A program made the position numbers and the translations under genes. Positions 1 to 9,249 of a stretch of 64,000 nucleotides of DNA are shown in pieces (within the stretch, counting starts at the first letter, position 1; every line of letters begins with the position of its first letter). Origin of the DNA: Fistulifera solaris. Its lineage: Eukaryota > Bacillariophyta > Bacillariophyceae > Naviculales > Stauroneidaceae. The stretch spans positions 537,122 to 601,121 of the forward strand of contig AP026173.1 in the NCBI GenBank assembly GCA_030295235.1. The letters are read 5' to 3'. The notes below the pieces were generated by a model. It did no database searches and had not been told where the DNA came from. It worked only from the letters and a program-made list of their open reading frames with translations.

Positions 1-806
1 TCCGAGAGCGTGGTGTATTGGAGGGTTTCGGTGCGTCGTATACTTGGGCATAGGTTCCGAACTCGAGTTTCATCTTGTTGTAGTCAGGTGGTGGGCTTCC
101 AGTCATAATAGTTTCCGGCGAGATATCTTTAGAAACGCCGTGATTTCCATGGGAAAATGTTCAAACAATTCACAACGTGCATCATCAGGTGTCGGATGAA
201 GATAATGGGAAGTTTCTTGTAAGGAAGCCCATGGATGGTGGTTCGGGCTCGCTCCTTAATTGTTCTGTTGGATCGTTCAATTTCGGGAACATGCGTGTTG
301 GGTGCAACAATATCGAGTACAACTGGTCCCAAGTCGTCCCGTAAGCATGCAAACTCGTTATCACCATGGATTGCAGTGACTGGGAGACCACGGCTGCGGT
401 AGATATCCAGCAGTCGACGGATTTCCTTCAGCATCACTGGTTTTGATCGATCAGGGACCGGCGCAATGGTGCGCCAGCCAATATTGCGGGAGATTGTCAC
501 TAGGAACGGGATTTTGTTGACAAAAACGAAATCAACCGCTAACGTCACGTGATCGTGGTGCAGCAAGATTGACCTTGGCACAGCAAGCCGGACTTGATCT
601 GGTACGTGTGCTGGAGGGGGTCCTGCTGTCGTGGTTCCTTTCAGTTTTGGAACATCGGGTCCATAGATGGTAACAGCTCGTCGAGCATCATCCACGGTCA
701 AAGGGGAGTTGTGAATTCTGTTGTTCCTCAAATAATCTTCAAATGCCGCTTGGCCGGGCCGATTAAGAATCTTGTACAGTCGTTGAGCCTCATCTGCAAG
801 CTCCAC
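1..806 (-). CDS. copia integrase core (partial, one frame break)
   Basis: Integrase region of element 1, cut by the window edge. It carries the catalytic-core context AIHGDNEFACL and PEIERSNRTIKERART, typical of retroviral/copia integrases (D...DX35E fold). At about 130 the frame stops after IFPWKSRRF, while the next frame continues with GVSKDISPETIMTG and then LEFGTYAQVYD, the usual continuation in diatom copia integrases, so one indel separates them. Upstream, the zinc-binding part sits near 806-890 in another frame. It is the left edge of a larger pol gene. Confidence 0.75.
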
Positions 807-899
807 TTGTCTTCTGGTAAACAGTTTCTTTGCCTCTTCTACGGTAAGTACAAAGGAATAGGCGCTAACAGACTGATTATTGTTAGGTTTAAAAACGCA

Positions 900-2451
900 T
901 TACAAACCACAGTCATGTTCTTCAAATCTCATCTGGGAACCGTCAAGTCGGTGCACAATAAGTGCTGGTTCCACAGATGTGTCCATTGTGATTCGGCAAA
1001 CCTTTCTCACATCTTTCACTGACAGGATATTAGCGATTGAATCTTGATTGTACCACACAGGTCCTAGATTCGGAAAATCACCTATCAAATGCGAGTCTTG
1101 GTGTCCGCCGTTCGTGATAGCCCGCATCACGTCACCACTGTCGCGAATGTTGCTCAAATAGTCCTTGGTATTGAAAACTGACACGGACGACTGTGTATCT
1201 AGAAGGATCCACGACTTGTCTATGTGTCCAGCCGCCTGCTGTGTCATCACGAAGCCCATCGAGAGCAAAGTAGTTTCTTTCTTGTTAGGCTCATTGCAAT
1301 TTCCTGAATAGTGCCCATAGTTGTTGCAATTGTAGCAAAGAATGTCTTGATATGTTCTTCCATCATTTCCTGCGATTACACACACGTCGCCTTGAACGAA
1401 AGTGTGGTTAGTAGCTGGAGTAGAAGCCTTAGCCTGTTCAGTCTTGTTTCCTCCTTGATTTTGAGTCCCGCGCGGGTGCTGATGTGACTCGTTTCGCGGA
1501 ATCTCGCATAAATTCACAAGCGCAAAAGCGGACGCCAGGTCTTGCGGGTAGTTATCGTTTCCTTTCGCGAAATCATTCTTCAATTCGCCCTAAAAGTCGC
1601 CCGTATCGCGTCCGATCTAGACCCTTCAGATACGCCCGTCGCAAGAGCGCATTCCTGCGGACGTTTTTCGTGCCTCCCTCGTCTCCCGACGGATGATGGG
1701 ACGTTCTTCCAATCTCCCATCACGCTCCCTCCGCAGTGTTTCACGACCTCGGCCAGCGCTTTCAATCTTTTCATGTACTCTTCGGGTGTTTCTCTTGTTC
1801 CTTGTTCGCGAAGTGTAAAAAGCAACTTTTGCTTCATGTTCCGACATCATGGGGTACGTGCGGTCATCGAAATTCATGATGATGGCCTTGATTTGCGTAA
1901 GTAGCCATACGCAGTCGTGTTCGTCGTGTTTCTCTTCAAATTCGGCCAGCGTCTTGATTTTGCTTTGCAGTGCCGCGCTTGTTTGACCCCATATGATAGC
2001 ATGGAGCGCAACATTGTTTGTTTCCAGTTTCATTTCTCTTTTTGCTAGCACTCTGTCAGTTTTGCTGTTCGAACCGCTTTCTTGTCTTCCGAGGCCTTTT
2101 CCGGTAGCGGCGCTGGGGTATTTCACTTCGGGCTTCTTCATTGGGTCTTGAAAGACGGACGCCAATTCCATGTAAGAGTCCTTCACTGTTCCTGTTTGTG
2201 CAACCTCCTTTAGCTTGTCTTTTGTCTTGGTGAACTGAGTCGGGTCATTAGCTTCCTCCGGTAGCTCAAAAACGTGACCGTCCATTTCTTTAAATGACCC
2301 GCGGAACTTTTTCATCACCCCTTGGTTGTTTCCGCGCCCTGCTGCACCATTCCCTCTACCGCCTCTACTTCCGCGGTTCTTATTGCCTCCCCCTTCCAGC
2401 CGGTGCCGGTGCTGGAGACGGACTTGCTCCTTCAGGCATTGGAGAGGACAT
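900..2451 (-). CDS. copia gag and protease (frame interrupted)
   Basis: Gag-protease portion of element 1. The start at 2451 is the first ATG after the LTR and begins MSSPMPEGASPSP. A frame change in a G-run near 2388 leads into a Gly/Arg/Asn-rich stretch and then the gag body (FRGSFKEMDGHVFEL). Further shifts lie near 1835 and 1580. The nucleocapsid knuckle CYNCNNYGHYSGNC (CX2CX4HX4C) is encoded near 1300-1345. The protease follows as SWILLDTQSSVSVF near 1165-1210, with D-T-Q-S in place of the usual D-[ST]-G-[AS]. The products would package and process the element RNA. The protein is not continuous in this assembly, so activity cannot be judged. Confidence 0.75.
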
Positions 2452-2490
2452 TGTCTATCAACCGATCAAGAGTCTTTTGATTCGGATGAA

Positions 2491-2832
2491 TGTTGGAATC
2501 CACTTCCAGCTCGGAGCAACCCGCAGTATTAAACTTGTAGATCAATTAAGCTCCGAGCTTGTTATAGTGAATAGGTAGATCAATAGTCTCTTTCTTGTCC
2601 TTTCTTAGTCTTAGTTGTTACTGTCTACTGGATTCATCCGAATCAATGAGCTCATTGATTCGGACGAGCCTTGGTCACTCCTCTTCCTGCCACTCGATCA
2701 GCCCACCTTACCGCTTTACTTGACTCGCCGATATCGCAGACTGTACGAGGACTTAGATGCTCAACGCCCTCGGCTAGTTTCGCCAGACCGGGAGTCGTTC
2801 GAGTCACGACCGATACTTGATTTTCTCCAACA
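2491..2832 (-). repeat. 5' LTR of copia element 1
   Basis: 342 bp segment bounded by a perfect 7-bp terminal inverted repeat: TGTTGGA at 2491-2497 and TCCAACA at 2826-2832. TGTTGGA is a typical copia LTR terminus. Gag starts 40 bp inside (ATG at 2451). The expected target-site duplication on this side is ATAAT (2833-2837); its partner would be left of the window. The 14 nt of leader touching the LTR (2477-2490), where a primer-binding site should lie, do not look like the usual initiator-Met site. Small open frames inside the LTR are ignored. Confidence 0.8.
2637..2664. repeat. 28-bp perfect palindrome inside the LTR
   Basis: Perfect inverted repeat centred on GAGCTC. Its left arm extends into 2633-2646, the exact reverse complement of the 14 nt next to the LTR (2477-2490). 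It could form a cruciform or a hairpin in the element RNA. Confidence 0.85.
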
Positions 2833-2855
2833 ATAATGACATGTTCCTATAGTGT

Positions 2856-4146
2856 ATGAATCAACGGATGACATCTATGCTGAGAAATATCGTCAATGAT
2901 GCAAAGAGCGGTAGCGAGGCGGCTCGCAAGATTGCCCGGACGACTACATCGCGAGCCATTCAGGCCATCACTCTTTTTCTTGTCGTAGTCGGAACAATTA
3001 CTCTAGCCGGCGACTTCTATTTCCTTACCAACCTCCGAAAATCTCGCAAAAATCATCGTTCGCAAAAATTAGTCTCTACTGCAAGAACACACAGCAGTGC
3101 AACTCTTCACGATCGAAGTGTGGTGGCCAATCTGTTACGAGACGCCGGTGCCACGGTGAAGGATGAATCCAAATTACCGACACTGGGGCAAATCGCCGAC
3201 TTGTATGGACCAAGACCCGTGATATTAGGCCTCGAGCATTGTGAGCGGTTTCGCACTTCGGTTCCGGCTTCCGGTAAGTAAGCTAGGCGACCATCGAAAC
3301 CGCGTACAACACTCATAGGCGTCTCTCCCTCTCTCAAGAACGCATGCTGGGTGCCGCCGGAATGTTTTCGACGGGGACGAACCTAGTGACGCACCTATTG
3401 AAGAAGAACTGTTATATTCCCGAGCGCGCCGAAAAGTATGGTCTCGAGACGGCGACGAAAGAACAATTAGGCATGCGATGGCAGGTACCTTGGGGAAAAC
3501 ACACACCGGCGGACTACAAAATTAAGCATGCCACCGAGAAGGCACAACAGATCAATAAAGACTTAATTTTGCCATGCGTGACAATCAGATCGCCGTGGCG
3601 ATGGATGCAGAGCATGTGCAAGAATCCCTACACAGCTCGTTGGCCGCATGCAAACATCTGTCCTCATTTGGTCGTCAACGCATCGGAATCCAGTCAGCAA
3701 TGGAATCCAGTATCGGTCAAATACGGAGCAGGAACGGAAAATTACACATCGCTGGTTCATCTGTGGATCGAATGGTATGGCCAGTATGCACGATTAGTGC
3801 TGAATGACGATTTTGTAGAAAACCAGTCATATCCGGTCCTGATCATACGCATGGAAGATCTCATCTTTTATACACAAGAAACAGTGACGCAGATCTGCCA
3901 ATGTGCAGGAGGAGTCATCTATGCTGACAAACCGTTTGAATATGTAGTTGAATCGGCCAAAAAGATTCACCAGGGCACGACACCAGTATTGGATTAACGG
4001 AAGCGTGGATTAAATACAGTAAACCGCTTCAACCGCATGCCGGTTTTGTGCCGGAAGACTATCTTGCGGGCATTGACGCTTTAAATCATGATGATCTGTT
4101 CAAGTTAGTGGAACTCTTACATTATCATCATCCTCCATCCGATTAG
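2856..4146 (+). CDS. Sulfotransferase-like type II membrane protein
   Basis: Two exons: 2856-3273 and 3339-4146, intron GTAAGT...CTCAAG, phase 1 (a GAA codon spans the join). Near residues 32-55 is a hydrophobic signal anchor (ALQ-like, ITLFLVVVGTITLAG), giving a type II Golgi topology. The second exon opens with GAAGMFSTGTNL, which resembles the 5' phosphosulfate-binding loop of PAPS-dependent sulfotransferases, and later has VTIRSPWRWMQSM, resembling the 3' phosphate region (R...S). The frame stops at 3997 after an AAAAAG run; one extra A gives a continuous reading through KDSPGHDTSIGLTEAW to the stop at 4144-4146 (about 408 aa). Substrate unknown; a cell-surface glycan is likely by analogy. 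A copia LTR ends 23 bp before the ATG, so the native promoter or a 5' exon may be displaced. Confidence 0.65.
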
Positions 4147-4531
4147 AAAAGAAACTTCGGCCACATAACTGTTACGTACGGCAGATAAGTGATGAACGCA
4201 TCAATTTAGTCCATCGAGACTACCAGTGTGTTGAAAGTGGTCTGGTTTCTGAGTCAATTTCTCAGTGAAACGCATTTCATCTTTCTGCTCGATCGCGCAT
4301 TCTTCATTTAAGTGGTGCATCATCATGCGATCGAAAGAGCCATGCAACTATTGCTATGTCAACTTAGAGTTTGTCGATGGTATTGCACCCTGTGTTTTAG
4401 CTAATGCCCTATGACTTATTAGTCTAGCCACTTTAGTGTTAGCGTGCGACTCGTTAGCAAGATTAACTGTCGCATAGGTTTTGTCGCTGCAGCTCAATAA
4501 TCGCCGTTAGCCGCGTACCGGTACAGTAACA
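4147..4531. other. intergenic, convergent 3' ends
   Basis: AT-rich spacer between two convergent genes. I see no ORF with family features, no tRNA-like T-loop and no repeat longer than chance. Confidence 0.5.
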
Positions 4532-5643
4532 TCATAGCTCCACCTCTACGTTGTCGAGAATGGATAAGTCTTGCTGCCTATAATCTATTGGTAGCGGCGG
4601 GAAGAGTTTATCGCTCTTGTTTTTGATAATGCTTGCTTGCATTAACGAGTTCAACGACATCATATCTGTTTCCGTTGTCGAGCTTTTCGAGGCTTGTAAT
4701 TGCTGCAACGAGCTGGGACTAGGCACGCCCATCTCTTCGCAAAGACGCCGATTCATCTCCTTGAGTTCCAAGAGATTTACTTGCGACGAGACTGCCAGAG
4801 ACTTACTCCTGCTGGAGTCGTTCTGTAAAAGGAAGGGAATATCTTCGCATCGGCGGCGTTTTCCGTCCTGCACGGACGCCCAGCTTGATCTACGCCTATT
4901 ATTTCTACCTCCATTGATTTTTTGGGCTTCGATCTCGTCATGAACCGCCAATCTTTGTGCTCGTTGCATCGACCACTTTGAAACGTGTTCTATCACGTTG
5001 ACGAATGGCATCGGCTAAACTAGGGTCGCCCTCCTCCCCATTATCCTCGCCGCCAGACAGAACTTCTCTGCGGATTTTCTGCAGTATAGCTCGTCGTTGT
5101 TCGGAAAGAACTGCATTTACATAAATAGCTCTGTGGACACACAACTCAGATTGTAACAAAGGGGAATGGAAGGGTTCCAGCCCTCGCAAGCAGTAAAAAT
5201 CTTCTAAAACCTCGTCCAAGTCTCCTTGAAGAGAACGAAACATCCGAATAGTAGCCATTCGATCGCTTTTGAAATCTTCATAGTCTTCTTCCTGAAATTG
5301 AATGAAAAGGATAGGGTAGAATGATCAGAAAACGAAATGGCCGAAGCGATTCTCAGTGCTTACGAAACGCTGAAAATGACCCAGTCCCAGTGTAACATAC
5401 CGTATACCATATCTGAGATCGCCTTCTTGCCTCCTCTATCGAATCAAGGCTCTCTTCTTCACTCAGATGCCCTGAAAGAGTTCGGAATTCATAACAGGCC
5501 TCATTGAGAGCGAACTGCACGCGCTTGTTTCCATTTCGGTGACCAATGACTTCATAAGGGCTCCTCCCAGTGTGCCGCATTTCGCAATTACGAAAGGTTG
5601 TCGATTCATCTGATTTTAATTCAGCTGATACTTCCACATTCAT
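4532..5643 (-). CDS. Diatom WYT..DY..FK family protein
   Basis: Exon 1 is 5643-5401, the intron 5292-5400 (GTATGT...TTTCAG, phase 0), and exon 2 runs from 5291. The splice joins IWYT to EEDYEDFKSDR, which matches a motif I recognise from a large family of diatom proteins of unknown function. Downstream is HVSKWSMQRAQRLAVHDEIEA, also typical, but it lies in another frame from the upstream LADAIRQRD; one base must be lost near 4985 (GATAGAAC), and no mononucleotide run is there. With that correction the product has about 333 residues. Neither function nor localisation can be inferred; no signal peptide or membrane segment is visible. It could be a true frameshift allele. Confidence 0.6.
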
Positions 5644-6578
5644 TGTGGCTTACTGCTGCCTCGAAGCCAATGATGGCTTGCGATTTATGTGCAATGCCTT
5701 GCTTCCGATTGTGATCCCAACAATGAAGTGAAGGAGCTTCATTATTATCTTCCCGTTCGAGGGTCGAAGTCTCCTAAGGAAAGCAAAATGCCAGGTACAA
5801 AGTACACTGTAACCTCAAAGACGTTCCGCTAATGTCTTGCGCTGTAAATAAGAAATAAGATATAGTTCTACAGTGGTTGGAGAAGTACGAAAGAAAACAG
5901 AGGAATTCTTATTTATTCAAAATTGACAAAGTTTGAAGTTTAAAGTAGAATTCGTGACTGTTAAAGTGCTCTCATATTTGATTTTACGTAATCTTTGGTA
6001 CATATCAGAGTAGAGTAGACTCTCCACAATGTTTTTACAGTACAGACCTTAGTCCAATGAGAAAGAAGTCCTAAGCCCCAAATACGAACTTAGTGTCTAC
6101 GTGGTACTCATGTTCCGCGATTCTTCATGCCTATAGTCTTGCTCTTACTTTTTACGCCATACAACTTTGTCTTAATATAAAGGTAGATTGTAGCTTAGCT
6201 TCTGTTTTCAAATTTCGACCTTCCTACAATAACACTCAAAAATTAGGACCAAAGTCATGGGGCAATAGTCTTACTTCCGTTTTACAAGTAGAAGAGGGCT
6301 TTGGGCCTTTATTGGTCTTGGAATTTGAGAACCGTGACATGGACCGTGACCGTGAACCGTGAGAACAACAAAGACGATACCAGGTAAAAGGCCAGCACGT
6401 CATCCGGCCGAGTGAAGAGAGTGACGAGACAAACTCGTCTGTCCTTCAGTCGATCACTGACAACTGACAACGAGACGCAAACGAATAACGCAAAAATTAT
6501 TGAAATAGATCAAAAACAACACCACTGTTTGTATCCTTTTGCCATTACGAAGTAAATCTTCTCTTCATAACACGCAAT
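5644..6578. other. intergenic, short hexamer repeat and hairpin
   Basis: 935 bp between divergent genes, so it should hold both promoters. It contains four near-adjacent CCGTGA hexamers at 6331-6362 and a small hairpin GACGAG/CTCGTC at 6422-6438. An 89-codon open frame at 6093-6362 has no protein-like features. No RNA gene recognised. Confidence 0.5.
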
Positions 6579-6903
6579 ATGGTTCTCAGTGCACAAGCGC
6601 AGCGCAACTGGTAAGACCTACCAAGCAGTGGGCTTCGGGCGTTAATATCCTCACATTCACTGTTCGTTCATCATCCATCACCATGTTTCCTTTACTACCA
6701 AAAGGCGGATAGCGGCCATTGTTGGATCTATAGCTGTAGCTGCACAAGGAATACTGTGGACGGACTATGATTTGCCGACTCCGACACCCAATGAACGCCA
6801 TGTCTTCTCTGGGATTCAAGACTATTATAAGAGTGGTGCTTGGAAATCTCGGTGGTTAGGAGTCAACCCGCCGACAGGTCACGACACGGGACGCAATGAA
6901 TAA
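6579..6903 (+). CDS. Small single-pass membrane protein, two exons
   Basis: A 76-aa protein in two exons: a 32-nt first exon (6579-6610, MVLSAQAQRN) and 6705-6903, with intron 6611-6704 (GTAAGA...AAAAG, phase 2). The spliced protein has a basic start, a hydrophobic segment at about residues 13-27 (IAAIVGSIAVAAQGIL), then DYDLPTPTP and a soluble C-terminus rich in W, Y and K (YYKSGAWKSRWLGVNPP). Size and architecture resemble accessory subunits of inner mitochondrial membrane complexes, but that is inference; I do not recognise the family. Exons this short are easily missed by ORF finding. The consistent phase and the open second exon support it. Confidence 0.55.
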
Positions 6904-7344
6904 GATCAAGCGTCTTGAGCCGTTTCGTTCGGTCGGAACTGAACAAATTTGTCTTTTGGTCCCTGCTACTTAGGGGAACGGCTCCACTCAAACTCAAAGA
7001 TCCTTGCGTTTGTCAAATAGTCAGAATGCAATGGTTGAAATAGCTTTTGGTGGACTTCACAGAGCATTTAACGGAGTTTTAACTATAGTTGGAGCGATGT
7101 GCTTGGTAGTCTATCAAAAGGATTGCTTTCGCATTAGCATCACGTGACACACGTATGGAGGACGGACGCTGTCGTACCGGTGCTATGTTCTTCGCTTCTG
7201 CATGATACCATCGCGACCATCGGATTTTTCGAATTTTGACGTCAAATGCAAAAGATTGCCGAGTCGTCTAATCTAACTTCTCTTTAACTTCTAGCTCCTT
7301 GTTTCGGCATTAACGTGGTTATCAATCATCAGGTTTCATTCAAA
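6904..7344. other. intergenic, upstream of phosphohexomutase
   Basis: 441 bp between tandem genes, presumably carrying the phosphohexomutase promoter. No ORF, repeat or RNA gene recognised. Confidence 0.4.
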
Positions 7345-9180
7345 ATGCTTTCGGGGTTCTGTATAATCTTCGGCGCATTGCTGTATGCTGAACGATGCTG
7401 CGCGTTTCTGCGAAATCCATCACGCACGTCCCGTGCGACGACTCCATTGCATTCTTTGACGGACAAAGTTTCCCATCCCATCCCGGCCTTTCTCACGCAG
7501 TCCTTCAATACAGAGTGCGACAACACCAATCGCCCACCGTCGCTCAATATATTGTTGCGCAGCATACAGCAATTGACTTATTCAGGAAGTGACATTCGCG
7601 GTTATTTCGTCGATCACAGTCGCTTTGGTAGTTTGGCCAGCGTCGCGCACGAAATAGGCAAGGTTCAGCTTCATTATCCAGCACTCACGCCTCTGGCGGC
7701 GTACTGTCTGGGTCATGCACTGGCGGATCAACTGTTGTTGGAGCATTCGGAGGATGAGATCATCCAGGTTGCCATTGGTCAAGATCCTCGCCTGCATGGC
7801 AAGCGTCTGGTTGATTCCTTTGCTCGCGGTGCCGAAGCGGCCGATCCCAAAGTGCATGTCGTATACACGGGAATTTCTACCACACCCGCGTGTGCGGCGT
7901 TTGTTTCTTTGCACCATTGCCACGCGGGTGTCATGGTGACGGCGAGTCACTTGCCTTTCTATCGGAATGGATTCAAAATCTTTTATCGATCGGGTGGAAT
8001 GACGTTGCCGGTATTGCAAGATTTGGGGGCACGTGCCGGTACGATATTGAATCAATGGTTCTCGGCTGGCATTTTGCCACCGGCATCGGGAGGAGTGGAA
8101 GTTCGTTGTTCCGCGCATGTGTCGTACATGCCGGCCTACGCGGAGTCACTGAAACGAGCCGTCATTCAAAATGTCGGACGTGAGAACAAGCCTTTGGAAG
8201 GGCTAAAAATTGTTTTCAATCCAGGAAACGGAGCCGGTGGGTTTTTCTATGATGTGCTGAAGGACTTGGGGGCGGATGTTTTGGGGAGCATTCATTTGGA
8301 GCCGGACGGAAACTTTCCCAATGGTGTCCCCAACCCGGAATATGAGCCCATGCTCTCTAGTACAATCCGGGCTTGTGAAGCAAGCGGGGCTGATCTTGGA
8401 ATCATGCTCGATACAGATGCTGATCGATGCGGCTTTGTGACGCGTGGGAAAGATGGAATTTACGAGCCATTGAACAGAAACCGGCTGATTGCGCTGTTGG
8501 GAGTAATGTTTGCAGAATCATCGCCCGGTTGTGCCTTTGTAACGGACTCTGTTACGTCCGAAGGATTATCCACTTTCTTGAAGGGCTTGGGCTTGACACA
8601 TGTTCGCTATGTTAAAGGCTACATGAACGTTATTTCCAAGGCGAAAGAATTAACCGAATCCGGTGAACTCAATGCAGAAGTCGCAATAGAAACGTCTGGG
8701 CACTGTGCCATGAAGGAAAACTCGTACTTGGACGACGGCACGTATACTGCTGTTAAAGTTGTTAGTTTACTCGCAAAACAAAGAGCAACTCAACAATGCC
8801 CCAGCCTACTTGATTTGATATCTTCCATGCCTGAAATGGACGAAATTTCAGAACTTCGTATGCCTGTTTTCGACAAGTCGATCGAAACTATGCGAGAGGT
8901 GTTCGATTTGTGTGCACTGACAATGGAGGATCAATCGTCCATGCCGAGCAACACCTGGGAAACAGATACAGAGAATCTGGAGGGAATTCGTATTCGAACC
9001 GGTAACAATCAATTTTTGATGCTCCGAAAGAGCCTCCATGACCCTATTATTAGTTTACAAATAGAAGCACGAAGTGTGGAGGAAGCGCGTGCGACTATTG
9101 TTAAGCCTCTGTTGCAGATTTTCAAGGACGAAGAGCAGATTGTTAACAATCTGGATCTTTCCGTGCTCGAGCAGTATTAA
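7345..9180 (+). CDS. Plastid-targeted phosphohexomutase (PGM/PMM family)
   Basis: Intronless, 611 aa from the ATG at 7345; upstream in-frame codons lack an ATG. The N-terminus MLSGFCIIFGALLYAERCCA is a signal peptide followed by FLRNPSRTSR, a bipartite plastid presequence with F at +1. All four alpha-D-phosphohexomutase landmarks are present: the phosphoserine loop TASH (199-202; catalytic S201), the metal site DTDADR (356-361), a sugar loop ETSGH, and a C-terminal phosphate-binding region RIRTGNNQFLML. The loop reads TASHLP rather than TASHNP. The enzyme moves phosphate between C1 and C6 of hexose phosphates, linking Calvin-cycle sugars to nucleotide sugars. Glucose versus mannose specificity cannot be told by eye. 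Confidence 0.85.
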   Translation: MLSGFCIIFGALLYAERCCAFLRNPSRTSRATTPLHSLTDKVSHPIPAFLTQSFNTECDNTNRPPSLNILLRSIQQLTYSGSDIRGYFVDHSRFGSLASVAHEIGKVQLHYPALTPLAAYCLGHALADQLLLEHSEDEIIQVAIGQDPRLHGKRLVDSFARGAEAADPKVHVVYTGISTTPACAAFVSLHHCHAGVMVTASHLPFYRNGFKIFYRSGGMTLPVLQDLGARAGTILNQWFSAGILPPASGGVEVRCSAHVSYMPAYAESLKRAVIQNVGRENKPLEGLKIVFNPGNGAGGFFYDVLKDLGADVLGSIHLEPDGNFPNGVPNPEYEPMLSSTIRACEASGADLGIMLDTDADRCGFVTRGKDGIYEPLNRNRLIALLGVMFAESSPGCAFVTDSVTSEGLSTFLKGLGLTHVRYVKGYMNVISKAKELTESGELNAEVAIETSGHCAMKENSYLDDGTYTAVKVVSLLAKQRATQQCPSLLDLISSMPEMDEISELRMPVFDKSIETMREVFDLCALTMEDQSSMPSNTWETDTENLEGIRIRTGNNQFLMLRKSLHDPIISLQIEARSVEEARATIVKPLLQIFKDEEQIVNNLDLSVLEQY

Positions 9181-9249
9181 GTGAATTATGTAGCAAAGGT
9201 TTATGGTTACTCAGTAGCATCCAGTAGCCACGTTTGATCAATTTACCCT

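Larger units (their letters stand above)
1..2832 (-). mobile_element. Ty1/copia LTR retrotransposon, element 1 (5' part)
   Basis: Minus-strand copia-type element whose left part lies outside the window. Reading leftwards it has the 5' LTR (2491-2832), an untranslated leader, gag from the ATG at 2451, a CCHC zinc knuckle, an aspartic protease and the integrase core. Protease-before-integrase order fits copia. The reading frame changes several times, often at mononucleotide runs as in host genes, so the copy may be younger and more intact than it looks. The gag N-terminus is Gly/Arg/Asn-rich (RGG-like). The protease reads D-T-Q-S rather than D-[ST]-G, a variant I associate with diatom copia (CoDi) lineages. 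No reverse transcriptase is visible before the edge. Confidence 0.9.

Noticed and set aside
2615-2836. 73-codon plus-strand ORF before the sulfotransferase gene
   Set aside because: Lies entirely inside the LTR and ends at its border.
6093-6362. 89-codon plus-strand ORF
   Set aside because: No conserved composition; the end is made of CCGTGA repeats.
7582-8118. 178-codon minus-strand ORF inside the phosphohexomutase
   Set aside because: Antisense shadow of a well-supported enzyme.
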